A DNA stretch of 56,753 nt from Bacteroidaceae bacterium (GCA_024688885.1 JAILDV010000013.1:1-56753); one strand, 5' to 3'; numbered from the stretch's first letter, positions 7,635 to 16,093 are shown. Translations and numbers: made by a program. The notes: generated by a model not told the origin, from the letters alone.

Positions 7635-7796
7635 GGTTAAAAAGGTTAAAAGGTTAAATGGTTAAATTTTTGTTTTTATTTTGTATTTTGTTCGGCTTTC
7701 ACTAACGTTGGCTTCGCCGAAGTTACTCACGCTCGACAATAAAAATAAAAAAACTTTTCTTTCATTTTGTATTGTACTCACTTAATCGTAACTTTG
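7635..7796 (+). repeat. ~160-bp promoter-bearing element, copy 1
   Basis: The order is GGTTAAA heptamers, ATTTTTGTTTTT, ATTTTGTATT, a TTGGCTTCGCCGAA block, ACAATAAAAATAAAA, and a second ATTTTGTATTGT that ends in a TAACTTTG box. The same order occurs on the minus strand at 42045-41888. In both places the right end is the promoter of the adjacent gene. Confidence 0.85.
7766..7796 (+). promoter_or_regulatory. Promoter of the esterase-LamG gene
   Basis: TTTG at 7766-7769 and TAACTTTG at 7789-7796 are separated by 19 nt, an excellent Bacteroidetes promoter. The predicted start near 7803 leaves an ~80-nt leader before the ATG at 7886 and rules out the upstream in-frame ATG at 7811. The promoter is the right end of a dispersed element. 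Confidence 0.8.
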
Positions 7797-7885
7797 CAAT
7801 ATAAAACCTGATGATAGGAAGATGGGAAGGGCTTGCAAGAGATGCAAAAGCTTTTTCGGAATACACTTATAACAATCAGACAAAC

Positions 7886-9349
7886 ATGAAACAAAACCAA
7901 ATCTACATGATGCTTGTCGCCTTTTTTTTGCTGTACACGTCTGTGGCACAAGCGCAGTATCAACAAGTGAATGACATTCCCTACACGGAATCGACAGATG
8001 CTTACGCTCAGGAGCGCTGTAAACTGGATGTGTATTACCCCACGAACCGAAAGGATGCTCCTGTCGTGGTGTGGTTCCACGGGGGTGGCATCGAAGGTGG
8101 CAATAAGCATATTGACCAGGAACTCAAGAACAGCGGACTTGTGGTGGTGGCTCCAAATTACCGACTCCTGCCGAAAGCGAACATTGACCAGTGTCTTGAC
8201 GATGCTGCCGCTGCTGTGGCATGGACTTTCAAGAACATTGAGAAATATGGCGGGAGCCGACGCAAGATTTTTGTGGCAGGACATTCTGCTGGCGGCTATC
8301 TGCTCGACCTCATAGGACTGGATAAGAAATGGCTCGCCAAATATGGTGTCGATGCTGACAGCTTGGCGGCGCTCGTGCCCTTCAGCGGTCAATGCATCAC
8401 TCATTACAATATCCGTAAGCAGCAGGGTATTGGTCCGCTGCAACCAACCATCGACCAGTATGCTCCACTCACTTATGTGCGTGCTGATGCCCCTCCTATG
8501 GTCATCATCTCAGGCGACAGGGAACTGGAACTCTACGGACGCTATGAGGAGCAGGCTTATTTCTGGCGCATGCTGAAGCTGGTTGGTCATCCTGATGTCA
8601 CGCTCTATGAGATGCAAGGCTACGACCATGGTGCCATGCCTCAACCTGCCTATAAGATATTGAAAGACCATATCCGTCGCTTGACAGCCAAGATGGTCTC
8701 TGCCTTACCTAAAGCAACAATCATAACGGAACAGAAGGCTGAATACCGATTTGAATGGCAACCTTCTTTTTGTAAACGTGATGCCAAGATTGATGAGTCG
8801 AATCCATCCATCCTCCACCTCGGAAACAATAATGGCTATTATGATTTGACGGCGGAGACGGGTGCGCTCATCAAGAACCTGAAGGATTTCTCTGTGTCCG
8901 TACATTTCAAGGTGAGTTCGGATAATGCGCTCGACGGATACGGGCACTTCCTCTTCGCTTTCTCCCAACTGGCTGAGAACAGTGCCCAAGAGGGTCCTTA
9001 TATGGCTATGCGCCTGAATGAGCAGCGATTCGAAACTTCTACAGGCGGATATGAACATGAGGAAATCATCATGCAGGGAGGAAAGCCTAAACGTGACACA
9101 TGGATACACGTTCTTTATCGACAGCAGGTACACAAGGGCGAACTCTTCCTTGACGGAAAACTGATAGGGAGAAACGAGCACATGCCCATCCTCTCAGAGA
9201 TTTTCAAGGAGGCACCAGCCAATTGCTGGATTGGACGTGCTCCTTTCCGAGGCGACAAGTTCCTGACGCAAACTGATGTGGCAGATTTCCGTCTCTTCGA
9301 TTATGCCGTCAGCAATCAAGAAATGCAAAGGCTGAAAAAGAGGGATTAG
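7886..9349 (+). CDS. Secreted alpha/beta-hydrolase (esterase) with C-terminal LamG-like domain
   Basis: The 487-residue protein starts with a signal peptide (MKQNQIYMMLVAFFLLYTSVA, cleavage probably after AQA at residue 23). An alpha/beta-hydrolase domain of the BD-FAE/carboxylesterase type covers ~35-270. It has oxyanion motif HGGG (65-68), nucleophile elbow GHSAG (Ser134), a likely acid Asp211 in ISGDRE, and His248 in GYDHG. Residues ~300-485 resemble a concanavalin/LamG fold (FSVSVHFKV, WIHVLYRQ, LFLDGKLIG, DFRLFDYAV). It probably removes acyl groups from a glycan or similar substrate outside the cytoplasm; the substrate is unknown. I chose the second ATG because it begins the signal peptide and the first lies too close to the transcription start. 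Confidence 0.8.
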   Translation: MKQNQIYMMLVAFFLLYTSVAQAQYQQVNDIPYTESTDAYAQERCKLDVYYPTNRKDAPVVVWFHGGGIEGGNKHIDQELKNSGLVVVAPNYRLLPKANIDQCLDDAAAAVAWTFKNIEKYGGSRRKIFVAGHSAGGYLLDLIGLDKKWLAKYGVDADSLAALVPFSGQCITHYNIRKQQGIGPLQPTIDQYAPLTYVRADAPPMVIISGDRELELYGRYEEQAYFWRMLKLVGHPDVTLYEMQGYDHGAMPQPAYKILKDHIRRLTAKMVSALPKATIITEQKAEYRFEWQPSFCKRDAKIDESNPSILHLGNNNGYYDLTAETGALIKNLKDFSVSVHFKVSSDNALDGYGHFLFAFSQLAENSAQEGPYMAMRLNEQRFETSTGGYEHEEIIMQGGKPKRDTWIHVLYRQQVHKGELFLDGKLIGRNEHMPILSEIFKEAPANCWIGRAPFRGDKFLTQTDVADFRLFDYAVSNQEMQRLKKRD

Positions 9350-9356
9350 GAGTTTG

Positions 9357-10547
9357 TTACTTGATGCCTAACTTCTTGGCGATGGGCTTGGGGATGGCAT
9401 CCTTGTGGACAAGGATGTTCAAGGTCTTGTATGCCACGAATGCTTTGGATGCATACCATACACCATTGTATTTGTAATCGGTGCCCCATGAATTTTTCAC
9501 CATGAAGTACTCTTTGCCGTTCTGGTCTTTGGCAAGTCCGTAGATCAGCATGCCGTGGTCGTCGGTGGTTTCCCAATTGTCGTAGGCTTCCTGACGCATC
9601 TCCTGTGTGACGGTGATTTCTGGCCATGGACGTGCGGTGTAGGCGGCACGATTGTTGATGCCTGCAAGACCAAACCAGCGCACGTAGTCACTGCCTTCCG
9701 TGTCTTTTGCTTTCTGAAGGTCGGGGCATACGGCGATGCCTTCACGTGAGAAGCCGTTCTCGCTGACATCGGCGCCCCATGCAAAGGTGTAGCCGTTCTG
9801 TACGGCATTCTCCATCACGTCCATGAACTCGTCGAGGGGCAGGTTGTAGGAGAGTCCCCATCGCCAGTTGTCCTGCACTTCGATGATGAACTGCTCGTAG
9901 AAGGGATGGTGGGAGAAGGAGGTGAGGCTGATGTAGTCGTCCATGTTCAAGCCTGTGGAAGCCATGAAAGACATGGGGGTGTAGGTCTTGCCGTTGTAGG
10001 TGAACTCTTTGGGACATTCGCCAAGATAGGTGTCCAGTGTGGCATTGATGGGTTGGAACCAGATAGGGGAGAGTTTCTTCTGCTTACCATTTGCCACTGC
10101 GCTCACCATGGGTTCGAGAATGGAGAAGAACTCTGTGAAGTTGGGTAGGGAGTCGCCTTGCAATGTGCCTGGCTCTGGCATGGCTGATTGTGGTATCATG
10201 CCGTAGTGACGCATGCAATACACGCAGTCGTAGAATGAACCGCCCTGACTGAAATCCATGTCACCATGAAGGCGCACGGTTGCTTTTGCACGGTCTTCGT
10301 AAGTCTTGTGAGCAAGATACATCTCGGAGAAATCCCACTCGCCTTTACCCATTCGGAGCAGTTCTGCCTCGAAGAATCCCAATGAGGAGAATGCCCAGCA
10401 TGTGCCGGAATTGTTCTGGTTTTTGGTGGAGGTGATGGGGATTTCTTTCACGGTTGTGAATTGGAACCCTTCCTCCCTTTTCACGTCTTGTGCAAACAGG
10501 GTCACTCCGACTGCAAATAGTGCAATGGTCAATAATGTCTTCTTCAT
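9357..10547 (-). CDS. Secreted papain-like cysteine peptidase (C1 family, bleomycin-hydrolase type)
   Basis: The 396-residue protein begins with a signal peptide (MKKTLLTIALFAVGVTLFAQ). The catalytic triad of family C1B is visible: Cys50 in NSGTCWAFSSLGF, His331 in DDHGMLIYGL and Asn352 in VKNSWGTDY. Length and motif spacing fit aminopeptidase C/bleomycin hydrolase. Those enzymes are usually cytosolic in other bacteria, while the Bacteroidales versions are often exported. It sits 6 nt downstream of the aminopeptidase P gene and is likely cotranscribed, suggesting joint peptide degradation in the periplasm and cytosol. Its 3' end converges on the esterase gene. Confidence 0.85.
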   Translation of the reverse strand: MKKTLLTIALFAVGVTLFAQDVKREEGFQFTTVKEIPITSTKNQNNSGTCWAFSSLGFFEAELLRMGKGEWDFSEMYLAHKTYEDRAKATVRLHGDMDFSQGGSFYDCVYCMRHYGMIPQSAMPEPGTLQGDSLPNFTEFFSILEPMVSAVANGKQKKLSPIWFQPINATLDTYLGECPKEFTYNGKTYTPMSFMASTGLNMDDYISLTSFSHHPFYEQFIIEVQDNWRWGLSYNLPLDEFMDVMENAVQNGYTFAWGADVSENGFSREGIAVCPDLQKAKDTEGSDYVRWFGLAGINNRAAYTARPWPEITVTQEMRQEAYDNWETTDDHGMLIYGLAKDQNGKEYFMVKNSWGTDYKYNGVWYASKAFVAYKTLNILVHKDAIPKPIAKKLGIK

Positions 10548-10553
10548 TTTATT

Positions 10554-11951
10554 CTATTTTGATTGTTTAACAAATTCTTCTAATTCGTTGATATTATATG
10601 GAATAACTTTGTCTCCAATGATGCGGCAACCATCCTCGGTGATGAGAATGTCGTCTTCCAAACGCACTCCTCCGAATTGGCGGAATGGCTCAATGGCTTC
10701 GTAGTTGATGAAGTCTTTGTGGATGCCTTGTGACTTCCAAAGGTCTATGAGATGTGGGATGAAATAGATGCCCGGTTCGTCTGTCATCACGAAGCCTGGT
10801 TGCAGCCGTCTGCCACAACGGAGGCAGTTCAGCCCGAACTGGGTGGAGGGTTGCACTTCATCGTCAAAGCCCACGTAGTTCTGTCCAAGACCTTCCATGT
10901 CGTGTACATCCAATCCCATCATGTGACCTAATCCGTGTGGCATGAAGAGCGCGTGTGCTCCTGCCTTGACTGCCTCTTCCGTGTCGCCTTTCATCAGTCC
11001 GATGGCTTTCAGGTGTTCTGTCAGGATGCGGCATGCCCCCATGTGCATGTCCAGCCATTTCACGTTGGGCTTGGCATTTGCTATCACCCAATCATGGGCA
11101 GCCTCCACGGCTGTGTAGATGTCTCGCTGCTGACGGGTGAATGTGCCTGAGATGGGTGTCACGCGTGTGTTGTCTGAACAGTAGTTCTCCTTGTTCTCAG
11201 CGCCTGCATCGCATAACATCAACCGTCCTGCCTCCATGGGGGTGTGACTGGGGAAGCCATGCTGTATTTCCCCGTGCATGGACAGGATAGATTGGAAGGA
11301 GTAGCGGTCGCCAAGACTCATGGCGATGCCTTCTATGACACCTGCGATGTATTTTTCAGTGACTCCCGGCGCACATAGTTTCATGGCTGTGGTGTGCATC
11401 TGATAGCCGATGTCGGCAGCCTTCTTCAGTTCTTCCACCTCTTCGGGCTTCTTGATGGAGCGCATGTCAACAATGGCTTTGATGAGCGTGACGGAAGCCT
11501 GTGCGTTCAACTGCAAGGGGTGGATGCCAATGAGGTCTGACAGCTGAATCATCAAATCGTGGCGGCACTGAGGGATGTAGTGAATGGTCTTTCCTTGACT
11601 GCTTGCTGTATCAATCGACGTCTTCAGTTCCTTCATGGGTGCGGTGTGCTGCACACCCACCTTGGCTGCCAATTCCTGCACGGATGGCACATAGCCATAC
11701 CAGATGATGTCGTTGATGTCAATGTCGTCGCCAAAGATGTATTCCTTGTCGTTGTCCACATCAATCAGTCCGACCAACCCTTCGCGTTTCAGACCGAAAT
11801 AGTATAGGAAACAACTGTCCTGACGGAAACGGTAGGTGTTGGCGGGGTAGTTGTTCGGGGCATCATTATTGCCGAACAGGAGGATGAGCCCTTCACCCAC
11901 TCGACGTTTAAGTTCAGCGCGTCGTTGTATGTATATCTCTTTTGCAAACAT
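10554..11951 (-). CDS. pepP: Xaa-Pro aminopeptidase (aminopeptidase P, M24B)
   Basis: This metallopeptidase removes N-terminal residues before proline. The 465 residues comprise an N-terminal AMP_N-type domain (~1-145; LLFGNNDAPNNYPANTYRFR) and a pita-bread catalytic domain. All five dinuclear metal ligands are visible: Asp248 (LCDAGAE), Asp260 (CSDNTR), His343 (HGLGHMMG), Glu392 (TDEPGIY) and Glu432 (VRLEDD). There is no signal peptide, so it should be cytosolic. It is the first gene of a two-gene unit with the C1 peptidase. A TACCTTTG -7 box lies at 11983-11990. Confidence 0.93.
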   Translation of the reverse strand: MFAKEIYIQRRAELKRRVGEGLILLFGNNDAPNNYPANTYRFRQDSCFLYYFGLKREGLVGLIDVDNDKEYIFGDDIDINDIIWYGYVPSVQELAAKVGVQHTAPMKELKTSIDTASSQGKTIHYIPQCRHDLMIQLSDLIGIHPLQLNAQASVTLIKAIVDMRSIKKPEEVEELKKAADIGYQMHTTAMKLCAPGVTEKYIAGVIEGIAMSLGDRYSFQSILSMHGEIQHGFPSHTPMEAGRLMLCDAGAENKENYCSDNTRVTPISGTFTRQQRDIYTAVEAAHDWVIANAKPNVKWLDMHMGACRILTEHLKAIGLMKGDTEEAVKAGAHALFMPHGLGHMMGLDVHDMEGLGQNYVGFDDEVQPSTQFGLNCLRCGRRLQPGFVMTDEPGIYFIPHLIDLWKSQGIHKDFINYEAIEPFRQFGGVRLEDDILITEDGCRIIGDKVIPYNINELEEFVKQSK

Positions 11952-11982
11952 ATAGGTTAATCGTTATGAAGGTGTTGATGTG

Positions 11983-11990
11983 CAAAGGTA
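11983..11990 (-). promoter_or_regulatory. Promoter -7 box of the aminopeptidase P gene
   Basis: On the minus strand TACCTTTG lies 31 nt before the ATG at 11951. A TTTG at 12018-12015 is 24 nt further upstream, longer than usual. Confidence 0.5.
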
Positions 11991-12082
11991 GGAATAATAA
12001 TGGATAATGAAAAACAAATGGCGGAAAAACTGCAGCGGATGCGATTCTTCGTCATGGAGAACACGCATTTGGCGAAGAACAA

Positions 12083-12718
12083 TCATTTCATGCCCAGTTC
12101 GTGCTTTTTCGACTCATACAGGTTTTTCAGTGTCAGTGCCAGCCGTTTCACCTCGGAGATGTTTTTCTTGTCGTTCTGCTCCACACTCAGATGAACATGG
12201 TCGAGATTGCGCAGCACACCGAGCCGTCCACTTTCGTAGCGGTACATGTCCTGCGTGGTTTTCACCTTGTCAATTCCTCTAATCATGTCGTTCAGGTTGG
12301 CAATCACACCACTGGCAGGCACCTCATATTGTTGACATGCCTTCTTGTATGCCTTGTCTGCTTCTGCCTGATGGTTCTTCACCATCGAAATCTCATGGCT
12401 GGTCAACCCCTTCATGTCGTTGCTCAGGTTGTTGGTTGCCATCAGATACATCTTTTTTGCGCTAATCAGTCCATCGGGGGATAGCACATGTGTCAGCCTG
12501 TCGGTGGCAATGTCGAGATTGTTGCAGATGACGGCACATTCCTTGCCGACATGTTCTTTCACCTCGATGCTGTCCGCCAAAAGCTCCTCCCATGATGGTG
12601 CCTTTTCGTATTCTTCTAGATAGGTGTCGCTATTCAAACCTTTGTCGCCTTTCTTCTCATCACATGCAGTCATTGCCAGGATAGAGGTCAATAGCAAGTA
12701 GGGGAGTATCTTCTTCAT
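12083..12718 (-). CDS. Putative lipoprotein of unknown function
   Basis: The 211-residue protein has a lipoprotein signal (MKKILPYLLLTSILAMTAC, lipid-modified Cys at residue 19) followed by an acidic linker DEKKGDKG. The rest is predicted to be mainly alpha-helical and charged, with no cysteine-rich or enzymatic motif that I recognise. After the signal, two Cys remain in KECAVICNNL near residue 60 and one more in the ACQQYE segment. It is a monocistronic gene on the minus strand between pepP and rpsA, with a dispersed-repeat scar just upstream (12771-12800). I cannot name a family. Confidence 0.7.
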   Translation of the reverse strand: MKKILPYLLLTSILAMTACDEKKGDKGLNSDTYLEEYEKAPSWEELLADSIEVKEHVGKECAVICNNLDIATDRLTHVLSPDGLISAKKMYLMATNNLSNDMKGLTSHEISMVKNHQAEADKAYKKACQQYEVPASGVIANLNDMIRGIDKVKTTQDMYRYESGRLGVLRNLDHVHLSVEQNDKKNISEVKRLALTLKNLYESKKHELGMK

Positions 12719-12770
12719 CGTTTTTGGAATTAGGAATTTGGAATTAGGGGTGTGGAAGTGAAAAGTGAAG

Positions 12771-12800
12771 AGTGAAAAGTGAAAAATCTAAGTTACCTTG
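12771..12800 (+). repeat. Shortened copy of the 117-bp dispersed element
   Basis: AGTGAAAAGTGAAAAATC then TAAGTTACCTTG matches the last 30 bp of the element at 7387-7503. It is preceded by AAGTGAAGAGTG-type repeats but lacks the ~90-bp core, as would result from recombination between the element's terminal direct repeats. Confidence 0.75.
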
Positions 12801-12888
12801 CACGTGAGGAGTTACCGCCAGTATAACATTTGGCTTTAACTCCTTAACTTCTTTAACTTCTTAACTCCTTGAAAAACTTGTAGAAAAG

Positions 12889-12918
12889 AAGGGACATATC
12901 CTTGTGGACATGTCCCTT
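12889..12918 (-). terminator. Rho-independent terminator of rpsA
   Basis: AAGGGACAT (12889-12897) pairs with ATGTCCCTT (12910-12918). On the minus strand the 9-bp stem with 12-nt loop is followed by CTTTTCT. It lies 27 nt after the rpsA stop. Confidence 0.75.
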
Positions 12919-12944
12919 GGGTATGTTGCGTTGGTACGATTCAA

Positions 12945-14741
12945 TTATTCCTTAGCGTCGTCCATCTTCTCCTTGAGAGCTGCGAGAGCGTCGATGTCGC
13001 CGAGAGAAGTTGAAGCTGCCACGTTCTTGATGACAGGAGCCTGCTCCTTCTGAGGACGGCTTGCTTTCTTAGCTGCTGCTTCTGCCTTCTTGGCTGCCTT
13101 AGCCTCAGCACGTGCAACATCTTCGAAGATGCGAGAGTGAGAAAGGATGATGCGCTTAGCTTCCTTGTTGAACTCAATCACCTTGAAGTCGAGAGTCTCG
13201 CCGAGTTGAGCCTGGCTGCCATCTTCTTTCACGAGGTGCTTAGGAGTTGCGAAGCCTTCAACGCCACCTTCGAGTGCAATCACAGCGCCCTTGTCAAGCA
13301 CTTCTGTAATCTTACCCTGGTGTACAGAATCCTGAGTGAACACTTCTTCGAACTTGTCCCAAGGATTCTCTTCCAACTGCTTGTGACCAAGTGAGAGACG
13401 ACGGTTTTCCTTGTCGATGTCGAGCACCTGAACCTCGATGGGCTCACCAATCTTAGTGAACTCAGATGGGTGCTTAACCTTCTTGGTCCAAGAGAGGTCG
13501 GAGATGTGGATGAGACCATCAACGCCTTCTTCCACCTCAACGAATACACCGAAGTTGGTGAAGTTGCGCACCTTTGCAGTGTGCTGGCTTCCAACAGGAT
13601 ATTTCTCTTCAATTTTCTCCCATGGGTCTTCTCTCAACTGCTTAACACCGAGAGACATCTTGCGCTCCTCGCGGTCGAGTGTGAGGATAACTGCCTCCAC
13701 TTCGTCGCCCACCTTCATGAACTCCTGTGCAGAGTGGAGGTGTGCGCTCCATGACATTTCAGAAACGTGGATAAGACCTTCTACACCAGGTGCGATTTCA
13801 ATGAATGCACCGTAGTCAGCCATCACAACTACCTTACCCTTCACTTTGTCACCAACCTTGAGGTTTGGATCGAGAGCATCCCATGGGTGAGGAGTCAACT
13901 GCTTCAAACCAAGAGCAATGCGCTTCTTCTCATCATCGAAGTCGATGATAACCACATTGAGCTTCTGGTCAAGCTGAACGATTTCCTTAGGATCACTTAC
14001 GCGGCCCCAAGAGAGGTCTGTGATGTGGATGAGACCGTCAACACCACCGAGGTCGATGAATACGCCGTAGTTGGTGATGTTCTTGACAGTACCTTCGAGA
14101 ATCTGACCTTTCTCAAGCTTAGAGATGATTTCCTTCTTCTGCTGCTCGAGCTCAGCCTCGATGAGTGCTTTGTGGCTAACAACCACGTTGCGGAACTCCT
14201 GATTGATTTTCACAATCTTGAATTCCATGGTCTTGCCAACGAATGTATCGTAGTCGCGGATAGGCTTCACGTCAATCTGTGAACCAGGAAGGAATGCCTC
14301 AGTGCCGAGCACGTCAACAATCATACCACCCTTTGTGCGGCATTTTACGAAACCCTGTACGATTTCGTCGTTCTCCAAAGCAGCGTTCACACGCTCCCAA
14401 GAACGGCTCTGACGTGCCTTCTTGTGAGAGAGAACAAGCTGACCTTTTTTGTCTTCCTGATTTTCAATGTAAACCTCAACGGTGTCACCCACCTTGAGAT
14501 CTGGAGCGTAACGGAATTCACTGCGTGCAATGATACCTTCGCTCTTGTAGCCGATGTTCACAACAACTTCACGGTCGTTGATGGATGTGATAGTACCGTC
14601 AACAACTTCGTTGTCGTTCACATTGTTGAGAGTGCCTTCGTAGGCTGCTTTCTGAGCGGCTTTGTCAGCTGCGCTCACGCCGTCGTTCTCGAATGCCTCC
14701 CAATCGAAACCTTCCAGCGGTTTGATGTCTTTAATTGCCAT
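12945..14741 (-). CDS. rpsA: 30S ribosomal protein S1
   Basis: S1 binds mRNA on the small ribosomal subunit. This is especially important in Bacteroidetes, where Shine-Dalgarno sequences are rare. The 598 residues carry six S1/OB-fold repeats at roughly 45-115, 130-197, 215-284, 300-370, 385-455 and 470-540. Typical motifs are GMIVDVLGTEAFLPGSQID, NYGVFIDLGGVDGLIHITDLSW and NFGVFVEVEEGVDGLIHISDLSW (landmarks). The C-terminus is rich in Ala/Lys (AKAAKKAEAAAKKA). The gene has a strong promoter 100 nt upstream and its own terminator. A leader of about 95 nt could take part in autogenous control, as S1 does in other bacteria. Confidence 0.96.
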   Translation of the reverse strand: MAIKDIKPLEGFDWEAFENDGVSAADKAAQKAAYEGTLNNVNDNEVVDGTITSINDREVVVNIGYKSEGIIARSEFRYAPDLKVGDTVEVYIENQEDKKGQLVLSHKKARQSRSWERVNAALENDEIVQGFVKCRTKGGMIVDVLGTEAFLPGSQIDVKPIRDYDTFVGKTMEFKIVKINQEFRNVVVSHKALIEAELEQQKKEIISKLEKGQILEGTVKNITNYGVFIDLGGVDGLIHITDLSWGRVSDPKEIVQLDQKLNVVIIDFDDEKKRIALGLKQLTPHPWDALDPNLKVGDKVKGKVVVMADYGAFIEIAPGVEGLIHVSEMSWSAHLHSAQEFMKVGDEVEAVILTLDREERKMSLGVKQLREDPWEKIEEKYPVGSQHTAKVRNFTNFGVFVEVEEGVDGLIHISDLSWTKKVKHPSEFTKIGEPIEVQVLDIDKENRRLSLGHKQLEENPWDKFEEVFTQDSVHQGKITEVLDKGAVIALEGGVEGFATPKHLVKEDGSQAQLGETLDFKVIEFNKEAKRIILSHSRIFEDVARAEAKAAKKAEAAAKKASRPQKEQAPVIKNVAASTSLGDIDALAALKEKMDDAKE

Positions 14742-14841
14742 AAATAATAAAAATAGTTTGTTTAATTAATAAAGTTAGACATTATGTTGATAAAATCTAA
14801 ATTTCATTTGTTGTCTTTGGCTTTTATCCACAAAACGGCTG

Positions 14842-14872
14842 CAAAGTTAGTGATTTACTAGCAATTGGCAAA
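14842..14872 (-). promoter_or_regulatory. rpsA promoter
   Basis: On the minus strand TTTG (14872-14869) and TAACTTTG (14849-14842) are separated by 19 nt, matching the Bacteroidetes consensus. The leader would be about 95 nt. Confidence 0.8.
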
Positions 14873-14912
14873 GAAAATTCATAAATAAATGCATTGTCAC
14901 ACCTGATTTTTG

Positions 14913-14920
14913 TAACTTTG
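14913..14920 (+). promoter_or_regulatory. Promoter -7 box abutting the start codon of the DUF819-type gene
   Basis: TAACTTTG ends 4 nt before the ATG at 14925. With normal spacing, transcription would start at or within a few nucleotides of the start codon, giving a leaderless or nearly leaderless mRNA. The only -33 candidate is TTG at 14894-14896, a weak match. Confidence 0.6.
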
Positions 14921-14924
14921 CAGC

Positions 14925-16088
14925 ATGAAAGTATTAGTTGTCCTTATCTGTCTGTTCTCTCCACTTCTCATTTTATATCTTACCTACAAAAGCGCCCTGT
15001 TGCGCAAGGTCGGAAGCATTATCATTGCATACGTCATTGGTTGTGCATTGGGAATGACGGGATTGATACCCGACACAACGGAGATTCATGAAACACAAAC
15101 GCTCATTGCATCTGTGGCCATTCCTCTGGCGATTCCCCTGCTTTTGTTCTCTGCTGATTTGAAGGCATGGGCTCGTTTGGCACCTGCTTTCATCAAATCG
15201 ACGCTTTTCGGATTGTTGGGATGTGCCATTGCCGTCACCATCGGTTTCTTCCTATATGGTCAACATGATTCGGCACTTTTTTCCAAAATTGGTGGCATGC
15301 TGACAGGACTTTACACGGGAGGAAATGCCAATCTTGCCTCATTGAAGATTGCCCTTGGTGTCGATAATGCCACTTACATTCTTGTTTCTGCGTATAGCAC
15401 TGTGATGAGTGCCATCTATCTCTTTGTCGTCATCATTGCCGGCAAGAAGACCTTGCGGTTCTTGTTGCCTGATTTCAATGATGACAAGACCATAGAGGAC
15501 ACCACCATTCAAATTGAAAATCATGACACCGAACTTTTCTTTGGACTCTTCAGAAAAGATAATTTGAGAAGTTTGGGTTTTAGTCTTTTGTTGACTATTG
15601 TCATTCTTGCGTTGGGTGCAGGTGTGGCGTACCTTTTCCCAAAAGATGTCTTCCAATCTGTGTTTATCTTAAGCATCAGCCTGTTCTCCATCCTCGCTTC
15701 ACTCCATCCTAAGGTGCGGAGCCTTAAGCGTACTTTTGAAGCAGGCACGTTTTTCATCTTGATTTTCAGTGTGGCAGTGGCATCGCAGGTGAGTTTGAAA
15801 ACGCTGACAGATGTTGACCCGAACTTGTTCATGTTCACATTTGTTGCCACCATAGGGACACTCCTTTTCCATGTTCTGCTCAGCGCCCTTTTCCGTATCG
15901 ACACTGACACAACCCTCACGACGAGCATCTCGCTCATTTGTTCGCCCCCATTTGCACCTGTGATGGGGAGTGCGTTGGGCAATAAGGCGGTCATTGGACC
16001 TGGCATCGCAGTGGGGCTCTTTGGCTATGCCATAGGCACTTATTTCGGTTTTGCCATTGCCCGATTATTGCCTGTACTCGTGTTTTAA
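14925..16088 (+). CDS. DUF819-type integral membrane protein
   Basis: The 387-residue protein is almost entirely hydrophobic with about 10-12 predicted membrane helices. It shows the DUF819 (YjcL-like) hallmarks: LPLLLFSADLKAWARLAP-like segment near residue 80, GGMLTGLYTGGNANLASLKIAL (~125-145), and a C-terminal SPPFAPVMGSALGNKAVIGPGIAVGLFGYAIGTYFG region (landmark). The repeated Gly-rich re-entrant-like segments suggest a transporter, but the substrate is unknown. It is divergent from rpsA. The start codon follows the promoter -7 box by only 4 nt, and no later Met would leave the first helix intact. Confidence 0.8.
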   Translation: MKVLVVLICLFSPLLILYLTYKSALLRKVGSIIIAYVIGCALGMTGLIPDTTEIHETQTLIASVAIPLAIPLLLFSADLKAWARLAPAFIKSTLFGLLGCAIAVTIGFFLYGQHDSALFSKIGGMLTGLYTGGNANLASLKIALGVDNATYILVSAYSTVMSAIYLFVVIIAGKKTLRFLLPDFNDDKTIEDTTIQIENHDTELFFGLFRKDNLRSLGFSLLLTIVILALGAGVAYLFPKDVFQSVFILSISLFSILASLHPKVRSLKRTFEAGTFFILIFSVAVASQVSLKTLTDVDPNLFMFTFVATIGTLLFHVLLSALFRIDTDTTLTTSISLICSPPFAPVMGSALGNKAVIGPGIAVGLFGYAIGTYFGFAIARLLPVLVF

Positions 16089-16093
16089 GATAC

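Larger units (their letters stand above)
6800..7885. other. Gene-free, repeat-rich kilobase between dnaB and the esterase gene
   Basis: No credible reading frame is seen. In order the region holds: three TTGAATGAAA copies (6841-6904); a terminator hairpin (7032-7070); an ATTTAACC module (7124-7165); a 3 x 23-bp tandem array (7190-7258); the 117-bp dispersed element (7387-7503); an ATAACTTCG-rich module (7535-7580) that resembles, in reverse complement, 56030-56080; low-complexity CAATTCTCAATTAT repeats (7589-7626); and the ~160-bp promoter-bearing element (7635-7796), whose promoter drives the next gene. Confidence 0.7.
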
